This document shows, one piece after another, positions 43,213 to 55,167 of a DNA stretch of 64,000 bases. The stretch comes from Eremomyces bilateralis CBS 781.70. Taxonomy: Eukaryota; Ascomycota; Dothideomycetes; Eremomycetales; Eremomycetaceae. Positions within the stretch are counted from its first letter, which is position 1, and every line of letters begins with the position of its first letter. A program made the position numbers and the translations under genes. Under the pieces are notes generated by a model. It was given only the letters and a program-made list of their open reading frames with translations, was not told the DNA's origin and searched no databases. The stretch is from assembly GCF_010015585.1 (NCBI RefSeq), contig NW_022985071.1, forward strand, positions 1,115,247 to 1,179,246, in the 5' to 3' direction.

Positions 43213-44479
43213 TCAAACAATCCGAGACACATCATCGGTCGCCTTCGATGTTTCTTGGGTGAGCTCCTTTTCGGAAGCTGGTGGCTCACTTGTTGGCTTT
43301 TCCTTGCACAAACCAAAAGCCTTTGCAAGGAGACCATTGGAACCGCCGAGGTGGAAAGGATCAACCACTTGTAAATACCAAGGGCGCGCGAATTTCTGGC
43401 GAGAACGCTCTCTCCTCGTATATTCTTCTAGTTCGGTGCCATCAAGCTCCCAAAACTTGGTCTTTTGATCTCTCTTAGTAACCAGACCATAGACGTCGAA
43501 TGGATCGAAAAATGTTACCCAGAAGGGGCGGGTATCGTTCCATCCAGGTCCGCGGAGCTCTGTCTTGCCATCCTTCGAGAGGAACGTATGATTTGATTTC
43601 GGAAGTCGTTTGCCGGGATGCCAAATGTTCATTATAAAAGTATTAACCAACATGAAGGCGCCATCAAAGACCCAGAAGTAGGTCTCATTGGTGTATAGCT
43701 CGCCTTCCCAACCCTGGAAGTACTCGGCGATCCGATAAATGCATCTTGCCGTGACGATGGCACAGGAGACATAGATAATAATCAAAACGGTCCGTAGCTT
43801 CGAGTTGAGCACATTGATCTTGAGTGCCTTGCGATGGAAGTCCGCCACGAATAAAATGAAGACAAAGAACATGACCGCCTGGGTGATGAGGCCTGCCCTG
43901 ATCATGTTTGAGCCCACAGTTCTTTGGGCATCGGTCAGAGACGAGTTGGTGACTCGAACTACACCATTTACCGTTATAATTTCCACAATTCCATCGATGG
44001 CGAGGAACGTCGTCACTACCCGGCCGGGATGGATGGAAGAGAGGTAAGGGACGTAAAACAAGACTCGCGAAAAGATCAGGTAATTGATCGCAGCGTAGAC
44101 GGGAGGCCCCTGGGTCCATTAGCTATTTGGCTCAAGAACTTCGCATTGGGGTTCTTACCGACATGACTAGCACATTACTAGCAATGAGGATTCCAAGGTC
44201 TGAGATATGGTATGCTCCAACTTCTCTCGTCACCATGCCAGTGCACAGGAGGAGCGCAGCCCAGGGCATGAGGAGCGTAACACGCCATGATTTGTACCGT
44301 CTGTCAAGAAGATCAATTAAGCGGGACTAACGAGAGGAGTGAAGTCCTTACATTGTCTGATATCCATGCCAGATGCCTGAAATCGCGAAGAGGACGGAAA
44401 ACACAATCGGGGCTATTTTATTGGGTTGATAAAACCACTTGCTGCCTTCCTGATATCGCGACCAATTTGGTTCCGACAT
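43213..44479 (-). CDS. RTA1-like seven-transmembrane protein
   Basis: Three exons (44479-44352, 44300-44159, 44109-43213) with introns of 51 and 49 bp give 388 residues. The RTA1 family contains fungal membrane proteins linked to lipid translocation and drug or stress resistance. Seven hydrophobic helices can be followed, with family-like stretches PPVYAAINYLIFSRVLFYVP, VGSNMIRAGLITQAVMFFVF, ARCIYRIAEYFQGWEGEL and YFWVFDGAFMLVNTFIMNIWHPGK. The last is the region in which RTA1 proteins carry a conserved E/D and HPG. After the last helix a 120-residue cytosolic-looking tail is unusually long and rich in charged residues. Divergent from trs130, with about 1.1 kb between. Confidence 0.9.
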
Positions 44480-45587
44480 ATTGAAGCCTGAAGGAAATTA
44501 ATTGGACTGGAGAGACTTTAGAATGATAAAGGCTAAATGGGCATGGTCTTTCAAAAGGACAATGAACTTGAACGGCAATAGGACATATTAAATAAGTACA
44601 AGGCCACGGCAAGGCAAATCCATAAGTAGATATCGCTGTGTCGAACAGCCATAAAGTCAGCCTGAACGTTCGGCCTGCCCGATCCCTGCTTGATAGTCGC
44701 AGATCTGTTGGCTGAGTTCCAAACCAACTGCCTAGGCCACAAATTGGCAGCATCGCGAGCGCTGAGCACGAGCACTGAGTAGAGACGCGAGATTTCCGAT
44801 GTCACTTTGGCAGGACCGCCTGGACAGTTTATTACTGGTATATGGCGATCAATCGCCATTCGACAATGATGGTGCACCAATCATCCTAATTAGTAGTGAC
44901 GAAAGAAATGAGAAAAGAGGATAATAGCCAAGCCTCATTGGATAATGGATAGGCCAGGCGGGAAGAAAACTGGCAAGGCTCCCACGAGGCAGGGAGAACC
45001 AAAAGAATGTCATACGTGGCTGGACATGACATATTGGCGGTGGAACAACCGATCAACGAGCCATGCTCCTCCTGTTCCGGAAGGACTAGCGAGATCCTGC
45101 TATTGCAATAATTGATAAATCATAAATGCGACCACCGCGACATCAAGTCGATGGCGACAATTCTTCACTATTAAGGAAAGATACAGATCTCTCTAGACGT
45201 CTGGAAGGAGTAGGTTCCGGAATAGTTAGAGCCAGCATATGTCATAGTCTCATGGAGTCTTTAAATTCCATTGTCACTTATAGTCTCTACGTGTCCAGTT
45301 GTAGGTGAGTTGTAAATTGTAAGTTGTAGTTGCAAGCTGCAAGTCGCAAGTCGCAAGTCGCAAGGTGTGGTTGGAAACGGGTTAGCGCCGTTCAGGACCC
45401 CTTTAGCTGCAACTTTCTCCTGTCGACTGTCGACGACGAGTTCGAGGCACTCTCAACATAGTATTATTCCGCACCCCATACTCCGTTACAGATACACGAC
45501 TGTTCAACAAATGCATCACGTTCGGAATGCTGCGGAGAAATGAGTCATTTCAAAGTACCTAGATGATTGGACTTTTCGTGCGGCATC
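44480..45587. other. Divergent intergenic region, RTA1-like gene / trs130
   Basis: About 1.1 kb with no gene. It includes a 7 bp tandem repeat immediately upstream of trs130, listed separately. Confidence 0.5.
45332..45364. repeat. Tandem repeat, 7 bp unit (GCAAGTC)
   Basis: One variant copy GCAAGCT, three exact copies GCAAGTC and a partial copy, end to end. It lies about 225 bp upstream of the trs130 start. Looser TTGTAAG/TTGCAAG copies precede it. Confidence 0.85.
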
Positions 45588-48500
45588 ATGGAGCCCTCAG
45601 CAAGCTCCAAAGTGACTGGTTAGTGTGGGCATTCCCAAGGCAGACCCAGCAGTTCGCTAACCACGGCTTACCCCATGGAATAGTTGAATATCACGACCCA
45701 TCTGGTGTCTTTCCCCTGATTGCTTCACAGCTCCAATCTCGCTTGCCTCTTCGAAATTTGCATTGGAAGGCACCCACAAGGCCGCTTAGGTCCATAGAAA
45801 CTTTGCACATTGACTTTGTCCCTGCTCCTGATATCATTGAATCTGCCCGACCCGTAAGTGTTGGCCCAAGGGCAACCAATAGCGGCGATAATGGGTCGCG
45901 CAGCTCGTCGCGGCCGCCATCGCGAAGCAGAAGCGATGCCTTGAACTCCGACGGACCGAGATTTCCAGTCCGTGAGAGGAGACACCAAATCCCCGGTCTA
46001 CGGCAGACCCCATATCTGAAAATCTTGCTGTTTCGTTGCGATGACCCCGAGACTTACAAAGTGGCCGCCCGAAAGCAACTTCGAGAATGGGTGAGATCCC
46101 ACACTCCGCCGTCCCAATCCTCTTCCGGATCCGCCAGCGGCCAAGAGAACCACGATGCTTTTGAATGGCTTATCATCCATGTTGTGGTTCCCGATACGGT
46201 AGCCTCTCTTCAACCTCGATCAAGCGGTTCGTCGAGTAGCAGTGCAGCCGCCGGATCAGAGAGAGCCGGCGGGACTTCGAAGTGGCCTGGAAGGGGTTCA
46301 AGTACCATCTTCGAGAAAGTTCGACAAGATTTCAATGCCTCAAGCAAATCTGCCCCAGACCGCGTCGCTCAAATCAGAGTCCAAAAGAATGAGCTGCCGG
46401 CCGATTTTCCTTTGCCATCTACGGCCTTGAGCCCTGCATCGACCCCTTATGGAGACGGCCCACAAGAGCAACTGAACTCCTGGAACGATGTTATCGCTAA
46501 ATTGAAGAGCCTTATCTTACTGTCGTTTGATCAGCGCGTAAGCCAATACGAAGAGGACATTCGCGAGAAAGATTCTCAGCGTGCCTTACCGGGCTGGAAT
46601 TTCTGCACCTTCTTTGTGCTCAAAGAGGGCTTGGCCCGAGGATTCGAGAATGTTGGTCTCGTGGAAGATGCATTGGTGGGATACGATGAACTTGCTATTG
46701 GCCTTGACACGATCCTTCGTGACCAGTCTTCAGGTGGTTTAGAAGGCCATGGAGGGATATTACTTGACTACACAGAGGATCTGCAGCACCAACTATTGAA
46801 AGCGCAAGCCCAGGCACAATCGGCGGAGGATCCCTCGACGTCCTCGCATACGCAGATCGACTTGTTCAACCAATTCTTGGAACGGCCGATCGAGTCGTCT
46901 CGCAAGGATTACAGGGACTTGATCATGTCAAACAACGTCTCGGTGTATGAGTTCAGATGTTATATTTTCGCTCGACAGATGGCTCTACTTCTTCGGATGG
47001 GCAAAACAACCACATCTTCAGCCGGGCCTGAGACCGATGATCTTATAATTTTAGCAGAGCTTTGCCGAAGGGCCGTGGCGTTCATCACAAACCTCGCCAG
47101 AATTGTGAGAGCAGACCTCTTGACAGGGTAAGTCAATGGAATCTCCCGTGAAGTTCTCGCCGCTAACAGTTGGATTAGATCCGAGTCGATCCCAAACTCT
47201 AGGTCGTCTGTGGAAGGACTTGTTGAGCATCTTACGGCATCTTGGATCCATGCAACCGCATCCCAAATACTCGCCGTAACTGGGAGCTCAGCCTTGCCAT
47301 TTACATTGAACAACTCCTTACCGACAAATCCGCCAATGGACGGGAAGTCTAACCCTTCCGAAGCGAGAACAGCAGTGCATCCTTCACGGGCGAGCTCGCT
47401 CGTCCATCGCCGCTCGTCCGCACAATTTTCCGGCGGGGAGCCACCATATGCTTCCACACCAGCAACTAGTCAAGTGATATTTGATCAGCAGCAATCACTT
47501 CAGACATCCGCACCAAGAATTCCTGCTAGAGGCCCCGAGGGACTCAAATCAGGTCTGGAAGACTACTCTGCATCTCGAGGAGAGCTAGTTCTCTTGCAAC
47601 GTCGCACACTTGAGGAAATTGGAGAGAACAAGGATTGGTTTGTCGGGTGGAGATCTAAACTTCTCAACCAGGGCAGGTCATTGGACGATGTCGACCTTGA
47701 TGACGATAGTCAACAGGACGAGAAATCGATCAAAAGCACTGATCAAGGGATCGGGCTCGCTGGGTTATATTTTCCCTCACTGGCGAAGGCTATGCGGTCA
47801 CTTTCAGACTTCCGAGAGTTGTATGAGAGTCTCAGCTATTACTCGCTGAAACACTTCCACACCGCTGCTCGCGTTCAGTCTGCGGAACGGATCATGGGTG
47901 ATTTGGCGATACTGAAATTTGAACTGGGTGACTATGCTGGTGCGGCAGTCTACTTCAGCAGAGCAAGCCCATTATACGCACAGTCGAGGTGGGGATTTGT
48001 TGAAACAGCGATGCTAAAGTTGCATGTCCAATGCTTAAAGAAGCTCCATCGAAAAGATGAGTATATCAGGGTCCTCTTCCGTCTCCTTGCAAAGGCTGCC
48101 GCCTCTGAGAAAGCTCGCTTGCTCCCTCGACCTAAGCTCAAGCCACACACCTCGAGTTTGGACAATGCGGAGGTCGTTGCTAGCACGATCCAAGCGACAT
48201 GGCTTGATGATGACTTGGTCGATACGCAAGGCTATTTGGCTGAGCTTGTCTCCTTTTCAGATGAGCTTCCATATGATGTCACCGTTCCCATGGCACATTA
48301 TTTTGCAGATATCACGGTAATACCAACCATACGACACTTCGAAGACAAGGACGGGTTCGAGCTGCAAGTACGGGTTCGACACGTTCTCTCCGATGATGTG
48401 TCTATTCAAGAGGCCAAAGTTTTATTAAAAGCTTCAGGCCAACGGCAAGTTCCAGACATCTGGCTGACCAGTCGACAACCAACCACTGTCCGGAAAGGCC

Positions 48501-50347
48501 TTCAATCGATAATGGTTGAATCGCATATCAATACATTTGGAGACTATACCATTGATCAGGTATTGCTGAAGTCGAATAAGGTTGTCTTTGTGCATGAAAC
48601 GGGCAGCAAAGAATCCGCATCCGCGCCTTTGGATCCGCCACTATCAACATCTGGCCATTTACATTCATCCAGGAGACTCCGAGTTCGGTCCTACGGTCAC
48701 GCAGATGCATTGGACGCCAACCTATCACTCTCCGACTTCATCCATATCGACAAGACGAGAAGCATTGATCTTGCCATTTCAACCCGGCGGAACGAAGTCT
48801 CGACTGCCGTGATTAGACTAAAGGCAGGGACAGCCGGATTGAGAATCCATACCAGCGATTGTTCGATCCTTCAAGGACCCGGCAGACTCGGCGATGTCAA
48901 TCGGTCGGGGATCATTGAAGTATCCGATATTCCCTCTGGAGGTGTGACGAAGCTTAAGATCCCGTACGAGCTGGAGGCGAATCCTAAAGATATTGCTGTC
49001 TCCATGGAGATCAGTTATAACACAGCGTATGGTTTGTTCGTGTTCCAAACAGCGTCGTCCTTGCCTGTCGAGCTGCCGCTCGATGTGAATGTGCACGACA
49101 TCTTCAAAGCTTCCTCCCTTTTGTCACGCTTCACGATTCGCACCGCAACCGGTATCCCGCTTCAAGTATTGAACATCAATCTCCAGGGGTCCAAACAATA
49201 CGCCGTACAGCCATCTTCCTGCAAAATCACCCCAATGATAATATTCTCCAAGGAGCCAGCATCGATCCTCTACAAAATCAAGAGGATCGATAAGGGACGT
49301 CCTGACTCTCAGCTCCTTCAAGATCACGGTGTCAAATCTTCACCCATTGTGCTCGAGGTAGACTACAGGCGCCTTGAAGAGGATATTTTTACGTTGGCGG
49401 AATCACAGTTTGAAACGGGACTTGGACAATCTGAACACGCTCGATTTGTCCGGCTTTTGTTGCCGTGGTTCTCGGAATCTTTCAAATCTAGATTAGGAAG
49501 GGCTGACTTCGACAAAATCGCCATGCTAAAGACGATCCCGCTGGGCTCTTTCGACGAGTGGAATTGGTCAGAGGTGGTTGAAGCGCTGCCTGGGGCGATG
49601 ACGCGGAACATCTACGACTGGCTCGAAACATGGCATGAGGTAAGAATACCCTTTGATCTCTACAGGCTTGTTATCTAACCATTATTCTTGCAGGCTAATC
49701 CAACCATTCTGCTACCGCCTGTAAACTCACTAGGCGAGTCCGCATTGCGTACCCGCCGGATTGCCATCACCGTGACGATCCCCCGGATTCCCGTGGTGTG
49801 TACGGCCACCATCGCCCTCAAGCCCAATTGCTCGGACTCTTCATCACCACTCACCTCAAACCAACCACACATCATCCCCATCGGAGCTCCTATTTCCGCC
49901 ACGGTAACCATCACTGCTACCCGCCGATGGGACCCCGCAGCGTCCCCTCTCGCCACCGACCCGATCGCCCTCGTCTTCGAACTCGACGCACACCCCGACA
50001 TCTGGCTAATCGGCGGCTCGCGTCGCTGCGCCTTCACCGTGACGCCCCCTGAAACGGCGACTTTCCCGATCGTGCTCGTGGCATTACGACCCGGCCGTCT
50101 TCTCCTCCCGAGGGTGGAGGTGCGGGCGTCCGGACCGACTGACTCGCAGAGCAGGCCGGCGGGACAGGCGGACGATGTGTCTGGAGAGCCGGAGGTGGTT
50201 GTCGAGACGGACTTTACGGGGGTAGGGGAGGCGGTAGTGGCGATACCGGATGTAGGGGCGACGACGGTCGGGGTGGGGAAGGCGGAGGGGATGCATGGCG
50301 GCGTGTTTCTAGTGGAGACGGAGTCAAGGGAGGCAGGGCTTGCGTAG
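45588..50347 (+). CDS. trs130: TRAPP-II complex subunit Trs130 (TRAPPC10)
   Basis: Four exons (45588-45618, 45684-47127, 47179-49639, 49694-50347) give 1529 residues. Trs130 is a TRAPP-II subunit; that complex activates the late-Golgi Rab Ypt31/RabE and supports hyphal secretion. A 31 bp first exon (MEPSASSKVT) splices to VEYHDPSGVFPLI, the conserved start of the family. An open frame continuing upstream in the intron was rejected. The N-terminal half carries TPYLKILLFRCDD, FEWLIIHVVV, a Lys/Glu-rich stretch (LLSFDQRVSQYEEDIREKD) and NFCTFFVLKEGLARGFE, all TRAPPC10-like. Two Ser/Arg-rich linkers interrupt it. The C-terminal third (IPLGSFDEWNWSEVVEALP) is beta-rich, and the last exon (GC-rich) closes the Trs130 C-terminal domain. 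The neighbouring genes are unrelated. Confidence 0.93.
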
Positions 50348-53300
50348 ATGACTCTGTGGGGAACTGGGGATAACGGGACGATGGTAGTGTGCATGTCAGC
50401 TGAGACGTTGCGGAGAGTTTGTGGCGGTTGATCTAGATTGGTTACATGAGTAGTTGTGCGATGTTTCGGGCACTCCGGATGGTCCCAGCTTTTAAAGCCT
50501 TATATTTGGACGTTCTATTGGTTTCTGACCATGCGGAGGCCTTATGGAAGAAGTCCCGAAGACGCAGGTAGTGAGGAGTCTTCGTGTAATGGATAGCATT
50601 GATAGTCCTATCAGATGAAGCAGGTTAGAACACATGATATCAATTGGCTATTCTCATTGTACTGATCTACTAGTATTCACAACACAGTTTGAATATCACG
50701 GTACTCGCCATGAGGATGCGTTACAGCTCCGTTGGAAAATCCCCGTGAATGCCGTTTTATGATAGTATATATAGTCTAATAGTCTGTTACCTGTTAAGTG
50801 CGATTTCGAGCATTCCCTCCCTTTATGAAAACGGCACGGACTCACCCCCCATGTTCCAGCCCTCCCAGGGGCCAGGGATGCTTGAAAGTTTGGATAGAAG
50901 CGATCTCCACAAACAAATTGGGACTATGTTTCTGATCCGATGTCTCATCTCCAGACTCGGTGAGACTCCAATGTTGAGTGAATTAAACCATCAGGTTCAA
51001 AATCACTGGTGATCATATTAGGCACTACTCAGAGCCAGTTAAAACAACACTAGGAAGCGAGGCTGGCGAGCCAATGTCATGAACGAATTGCGCCCAGCTG
51101 TATAGAGATTGGCATCACATGCAGATCGAAGAGGCGGAGTGACGGTTCGGCATGTTTTTACAAAGCTTGAAGTTTCGGAAGAATGGGTGTAGCTTGGTGT
51201 ACCCACCCAGTAAACAGAGAGTCTGGAGTAAATACGAATGTACCAATGAGGATCCTTCCAATGCGAGTATGCGACCCGTTTGATCCCGATCCCCGATTAG
51301 CACTTCGCTGCTACTACTATTCCCAGGACGAATCCAAACCATCCAGTTGAAAATCCGAAAGCAACCAAATTCGCTAGATACATAGTACCACGGCTCGCAG
51401 ATAGATCGGTGGCGATACACACCCTAAAGTCCCTGATGGAACTTGGAGGCGTGGGGTTGCGCAAGCCACAGCGAACAGTTCTAGAACTTGGACAATAGTT
51501 TTCCAACGATATTGCCCCTTCGGACATGATCGACACACAGTTGACAGTACTCTGCCAACACCTGGCACTCTTGAGGGTTCATGGTAGCAGTTTGAATCTA
51601 AGGCTTAATGCAGCTACGGAGAATAATAATGCATGTGAGTCGTGAGAGGTAGGACAGGTTTCGAGCCTACCCAAGACCCTTAGCTAATGGATAATAGAGG
51701 AGCTCCTAGGAAGATGGTCGGTTGTCTTTGTCCCATGATTACAGGAGGAGCAATATTACAGACGATCCGTGGTCCACTAGCATCTGATTGCGGCAGATCT
51801 TCCTGGCGCCACTGCATGGGTCCTAAGCACCCAAATTCGAAGGGACCAAACCCGAAGCATATGGTTGGTTTATCGCGCTAACGCGCAGGTCGACTGGTCA
51901 AGCGAGCGGATCAGCAGATGGACTCGGAGCGATCCGCAAGATTACGACTCCGTTACCGATTGCAACGTTTGGAGGGGGTTTTTTCGGAGCAGCGCAGTCC
52001 AAAGCACATGTCTCATGCCTGTCCCACGAAAACCTAACGGTCAACGGAGGGCGATACCTAGTCCTCCGTATTCATGGATTGTTCTCAGGATACACGATGA
52101 AGGATCCTCGGTAGGTAGACGCAGTAAACAGTGAAGTTGCAAGTTGTAAGTGTAACACAGGATATTATTGTGATTTATGACTTTATGAGAAATAATGAAG
52201 GAGAAGGGCAGGAGCGGGGGTCCAAGCGAAGAAGCTAAAGAAGCTGGGCGAGGATTGAGGAAGCAAGGTTTCGCCGATTCGGTAGATTTATTGACAGGAC
52301 AATTCACAGGGTGCGGTTGGGGCAGACACTAGGGGTGGGCCTCGTTTGAAGCTGACACAGATAAGTTACTGGTTACTAGGTTGTATGTAGTAGGTACACT
52401 GTAGGTGTAAACTCAAGAGAATGGAGACGGGAGAAAGTGGAGAAGGATGGTGATATGCCGATATCAGGGGTAATGGGAGAGGAAATATGCAGGATACAAA
52501 AAGATAATGCTTAGGAAAGGGGAACCCGGGCAGATCGGAAGGAATTGATAAGAGGGAATTAAAGGGATAGAATGATGGTTGGGTGATGGAGCGGATTCGG
52601 GATGGATTGCAACGTGTCTGATGAGAGCTCAGAGGAAGAAAGTGCAGTTAGAGTTCGAGCTCTCATGCATGTGTTGGCTGAGCTTATCCTTAAAATGGGA
52701 AAAGTCTAGCCTGGGCTTCCATGTCAGAGGGGTTGGTGCCTTGAAGCCTTACAGCCTGACACCCTACATTTGATGCCTGCTGAGCCATAGACCCCTGTCT
52801 CATCCCTGTCTCATCCCTGCATCGCCCTTCACTTTTGTTGCGACTTCGGTTCTTCGGTGGCTCGTTGAGACGCTGAACCCCCCAGATGCTGAACCCCAAG
52901 ACGCCGATAATGAAACTCAGATCGGGAAATTCGACTTTGCTCGCTGCCGTGCTGCTGTACCGAACGAGTCCAATCTCATCGACGTAATGGATATTCCATG
53001 TTCAAGGCTGGCTGTCTAGATCTCAATCTGCAATCTGCAATCTCCATGTTGCTAGGTGCTTTTAATACTGCCGTAGCGTTGTTGTGCCTGGCCCCTGGGC
53101 TCCGTACCTCCCCTAAGTCCCTAATTCTGCTGGGCGCTAGCCCACCACGCTACCACAGCGAAAAAAAAAAGACCAACCGTCGCCCCAATTTTGCCTAGCA
53201 AGTCTCAAGTTCAGTCTGTTCTCAACACAACCCACAACTCCCTCTCCCCCCCGGTTGACCGCCTCCAGGTCTCCAGGTGTCGAACAATTGCTCCATAGCG

Positions 53301-53623
53301 CAAAAGGCTCTTACAACTTAAAAGGCTCTCGTGTCCCCTTGTCGCTCGCGTTTCCTTTTTATTCCCCAGGTTAGCCCTTTGATACACTATCGTTTGCCCA
53401 TCCTTGGTCATCCAGCATACCTGGATCGGTGACCGTGGCCTTAAAAAGTTCGGTGTTGCCGTCGAAATTTCCCCAACCCCAAACCCCCCATCCATCCATC
53501 TCCATCTCTTCCCTCCGATTTCTCCACGAGGAATTTCTCTTCGAGGCGTTTGAAGCTTCGCATCGTCTATTCCGAGCTCCCTGCCACTTCACTCGAGCAA
53601 TTGGCTTCGTTCGACTTAACATC
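50348..53623. other. 3.3 kb intergenic region upstream of the desaturase
   Basis: No gene is supported. A minus-strand open stretch from an ATG near 51583 encodes 33 protein-like residues, then stops, and a hydrophobic frame (51297-51390) lies near it. They may be debris of a lost gene, but nothing is recognisable. The last 200 bp before the desaturase are C/T-rich on the plus strand (53467-53520), a common feature of strongly transcribed fungal promoters. An A10 run sits at about 53161. Confidence 0.45.
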
Positions 53624-55167
53624 ATGGCCTCAACCACCGCCCGTCCTCGCCGCGCTGGCATCCGGAGGACCATCACCTCCGACTCCGCTCCATCGTCCTC
53701 GGCGCCCTCCGTGACCGTCTCACCGCTCGATTCACCGCTCCAGTCATCCTCTAGCACTTCGCTGTCGTCGCTTGGCTCGGTCGACGACGTTGAAGTCAAG
53801 GCTCCGGCCGCGCTGGTCGACACGTACGGAAACAAATTCGAGATCCCGGACTACACCATCAAGCAGATCCGGGACGCCATCCCGGCCCACTGCCTCGAAC
53901 GATCGGCCCTGCGAAGCTTGGGCTACGTCGCCCGTGATATCGCTGGGCTCGCCATCACCTTCTATGTCTTCCACAACTATGCCACCCCAGAACTCGTCCC
54001 GTCCACCGCCCTTCGAGGCGCTCTCTGGGCCGGCTATACGGTCATCCAAGGCCTGTTCGGCACCGGACTCTGGGTCCTGGCCCACGAGTGCGGCCACCAG
54101 TCTTTCTCCACCTCGAAAATCTTGAACGATACGGTTGGTTGGATCCTGCACTCTTGGCTTCTCGTGCCGTACTTCTCGTGGAAACTCTCCCATAGCAAGC
54201 ACCACAAGGCCACCGGTCATATGGATCGCGACATGGTCTTCGTTCCCCGGACTCGCGAAGACCAGGCCACGAGGATGGGCAAGATGGTCCATGAGCTGAG
54301 CGAGCTGATGGAGGAGACTCCGATCTACTCGGCGCTCATGTTGTTCGGTCAGCAAATCGGAGGCTTTCCTTTGTACCTGCTCGCCAATGCAACGGGCCAC
54401 AATTACCACGAGGGACAGGTCGAAGGCAAGGGCAAGGGAATGAAGAACGGTTTTTTGAACGGCGTGAACCATTACCTGCCATCGAGCCCGTTGTACGAGC
54501 GCAAGGACGAGCACCTCATCTTGTTGAGCGATCTTGGGCTTGGCATCGTTCTGTCGATTGTCTTCTTCCTTGGGAAAAGGTTTGGCTGGTTTAACATTTT
54601 TGTCTGGTATATCGTCCCCTATCTCTGGGTCAACCACTGGCTTGGTAAGTCTCCTTAATCTTTCCCGGTGCTAGCAGAAACTGACCACTCCCAGTCGCCA
54701 TCACCTACCTACAGCATACCGACCCCTCGCTTCCTCACTATGACGCCACCACGTGGACTTTCACTCGCGGCGCTGCCGCCACCATCGATCGTGATTTCGG
54801 CTTCATCGGACGACACATCTTCCACGGCATCATCGAAACCCACGTCCTGCACCACTACGTCAGCCTCATCCCGTTCTACAACGCCGACGAGGCCAGCGAG
54901 GCCATCAAAAAGGTCATGGGTAAGCATTACCGCAGCGACACTAAGCACGGGATGTTCGGTTTCCTGTACGCCATGTGGAAGAGCACCCGCTGGTGCCAGT
55001 GGGTCGAGCCCAACGCCGACGCTGAGGGCGAGGGCAAGGGCGTCATGTTCTTCCGGAACGTGAACGGCCACGGCGTGCGGCCGACGAAGCTGGCCCCGTC
55101 GGGCGAGACGGCACTGAAGCGACCGACGTTGGTCGTGGGATCCGAGAGCGATCATGAAGCGTCATGA
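53624..55167 (+). CDS. odeA: Oleate delta-12 fatty acid desaturase (OdeA/Fad2-like)
   Basis: Two exons (53624-54644, 54695-55167) with a 50 bp intron give 497 residues. The enzyme converts oleoyl chains on phospholipids to linoleoyl chains in the ER membrane. The three di-iron histidine boxes are present: HECGH at 154-158, HSKHH at 190-194 and HVLHH at 390-394. Hydrophobic blocks between them fit a four-helix desaturase. IPDYTIKQIRDAIPAHCLERS matches fungal delta-12/omega-3 enzymes. Delta-12 is preferred over delta-15 because OdeA-type sequence and length fit, but single residues set the specificity and this is not proven. The start at 53624 (CATCATGGCC) was chosen because upstream in-frame residues are unlike the family. 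The Ser-rich N-terminus is longer than usual. Confidence 0.93.

Noticed and set aside
45563-45683. A longer trs130 start reading through the first intron
   Set aside because: The extra residues are unlike the family, while the short exon at 45588 joined to 45684 gives the expected SSKVTVEYHDPSG start.
53429-53623. An N-terminal extension of the desaturase
   Set aside because: The upstream in-frame residues lie in a CT-rich leader and do not resemble desaturases.
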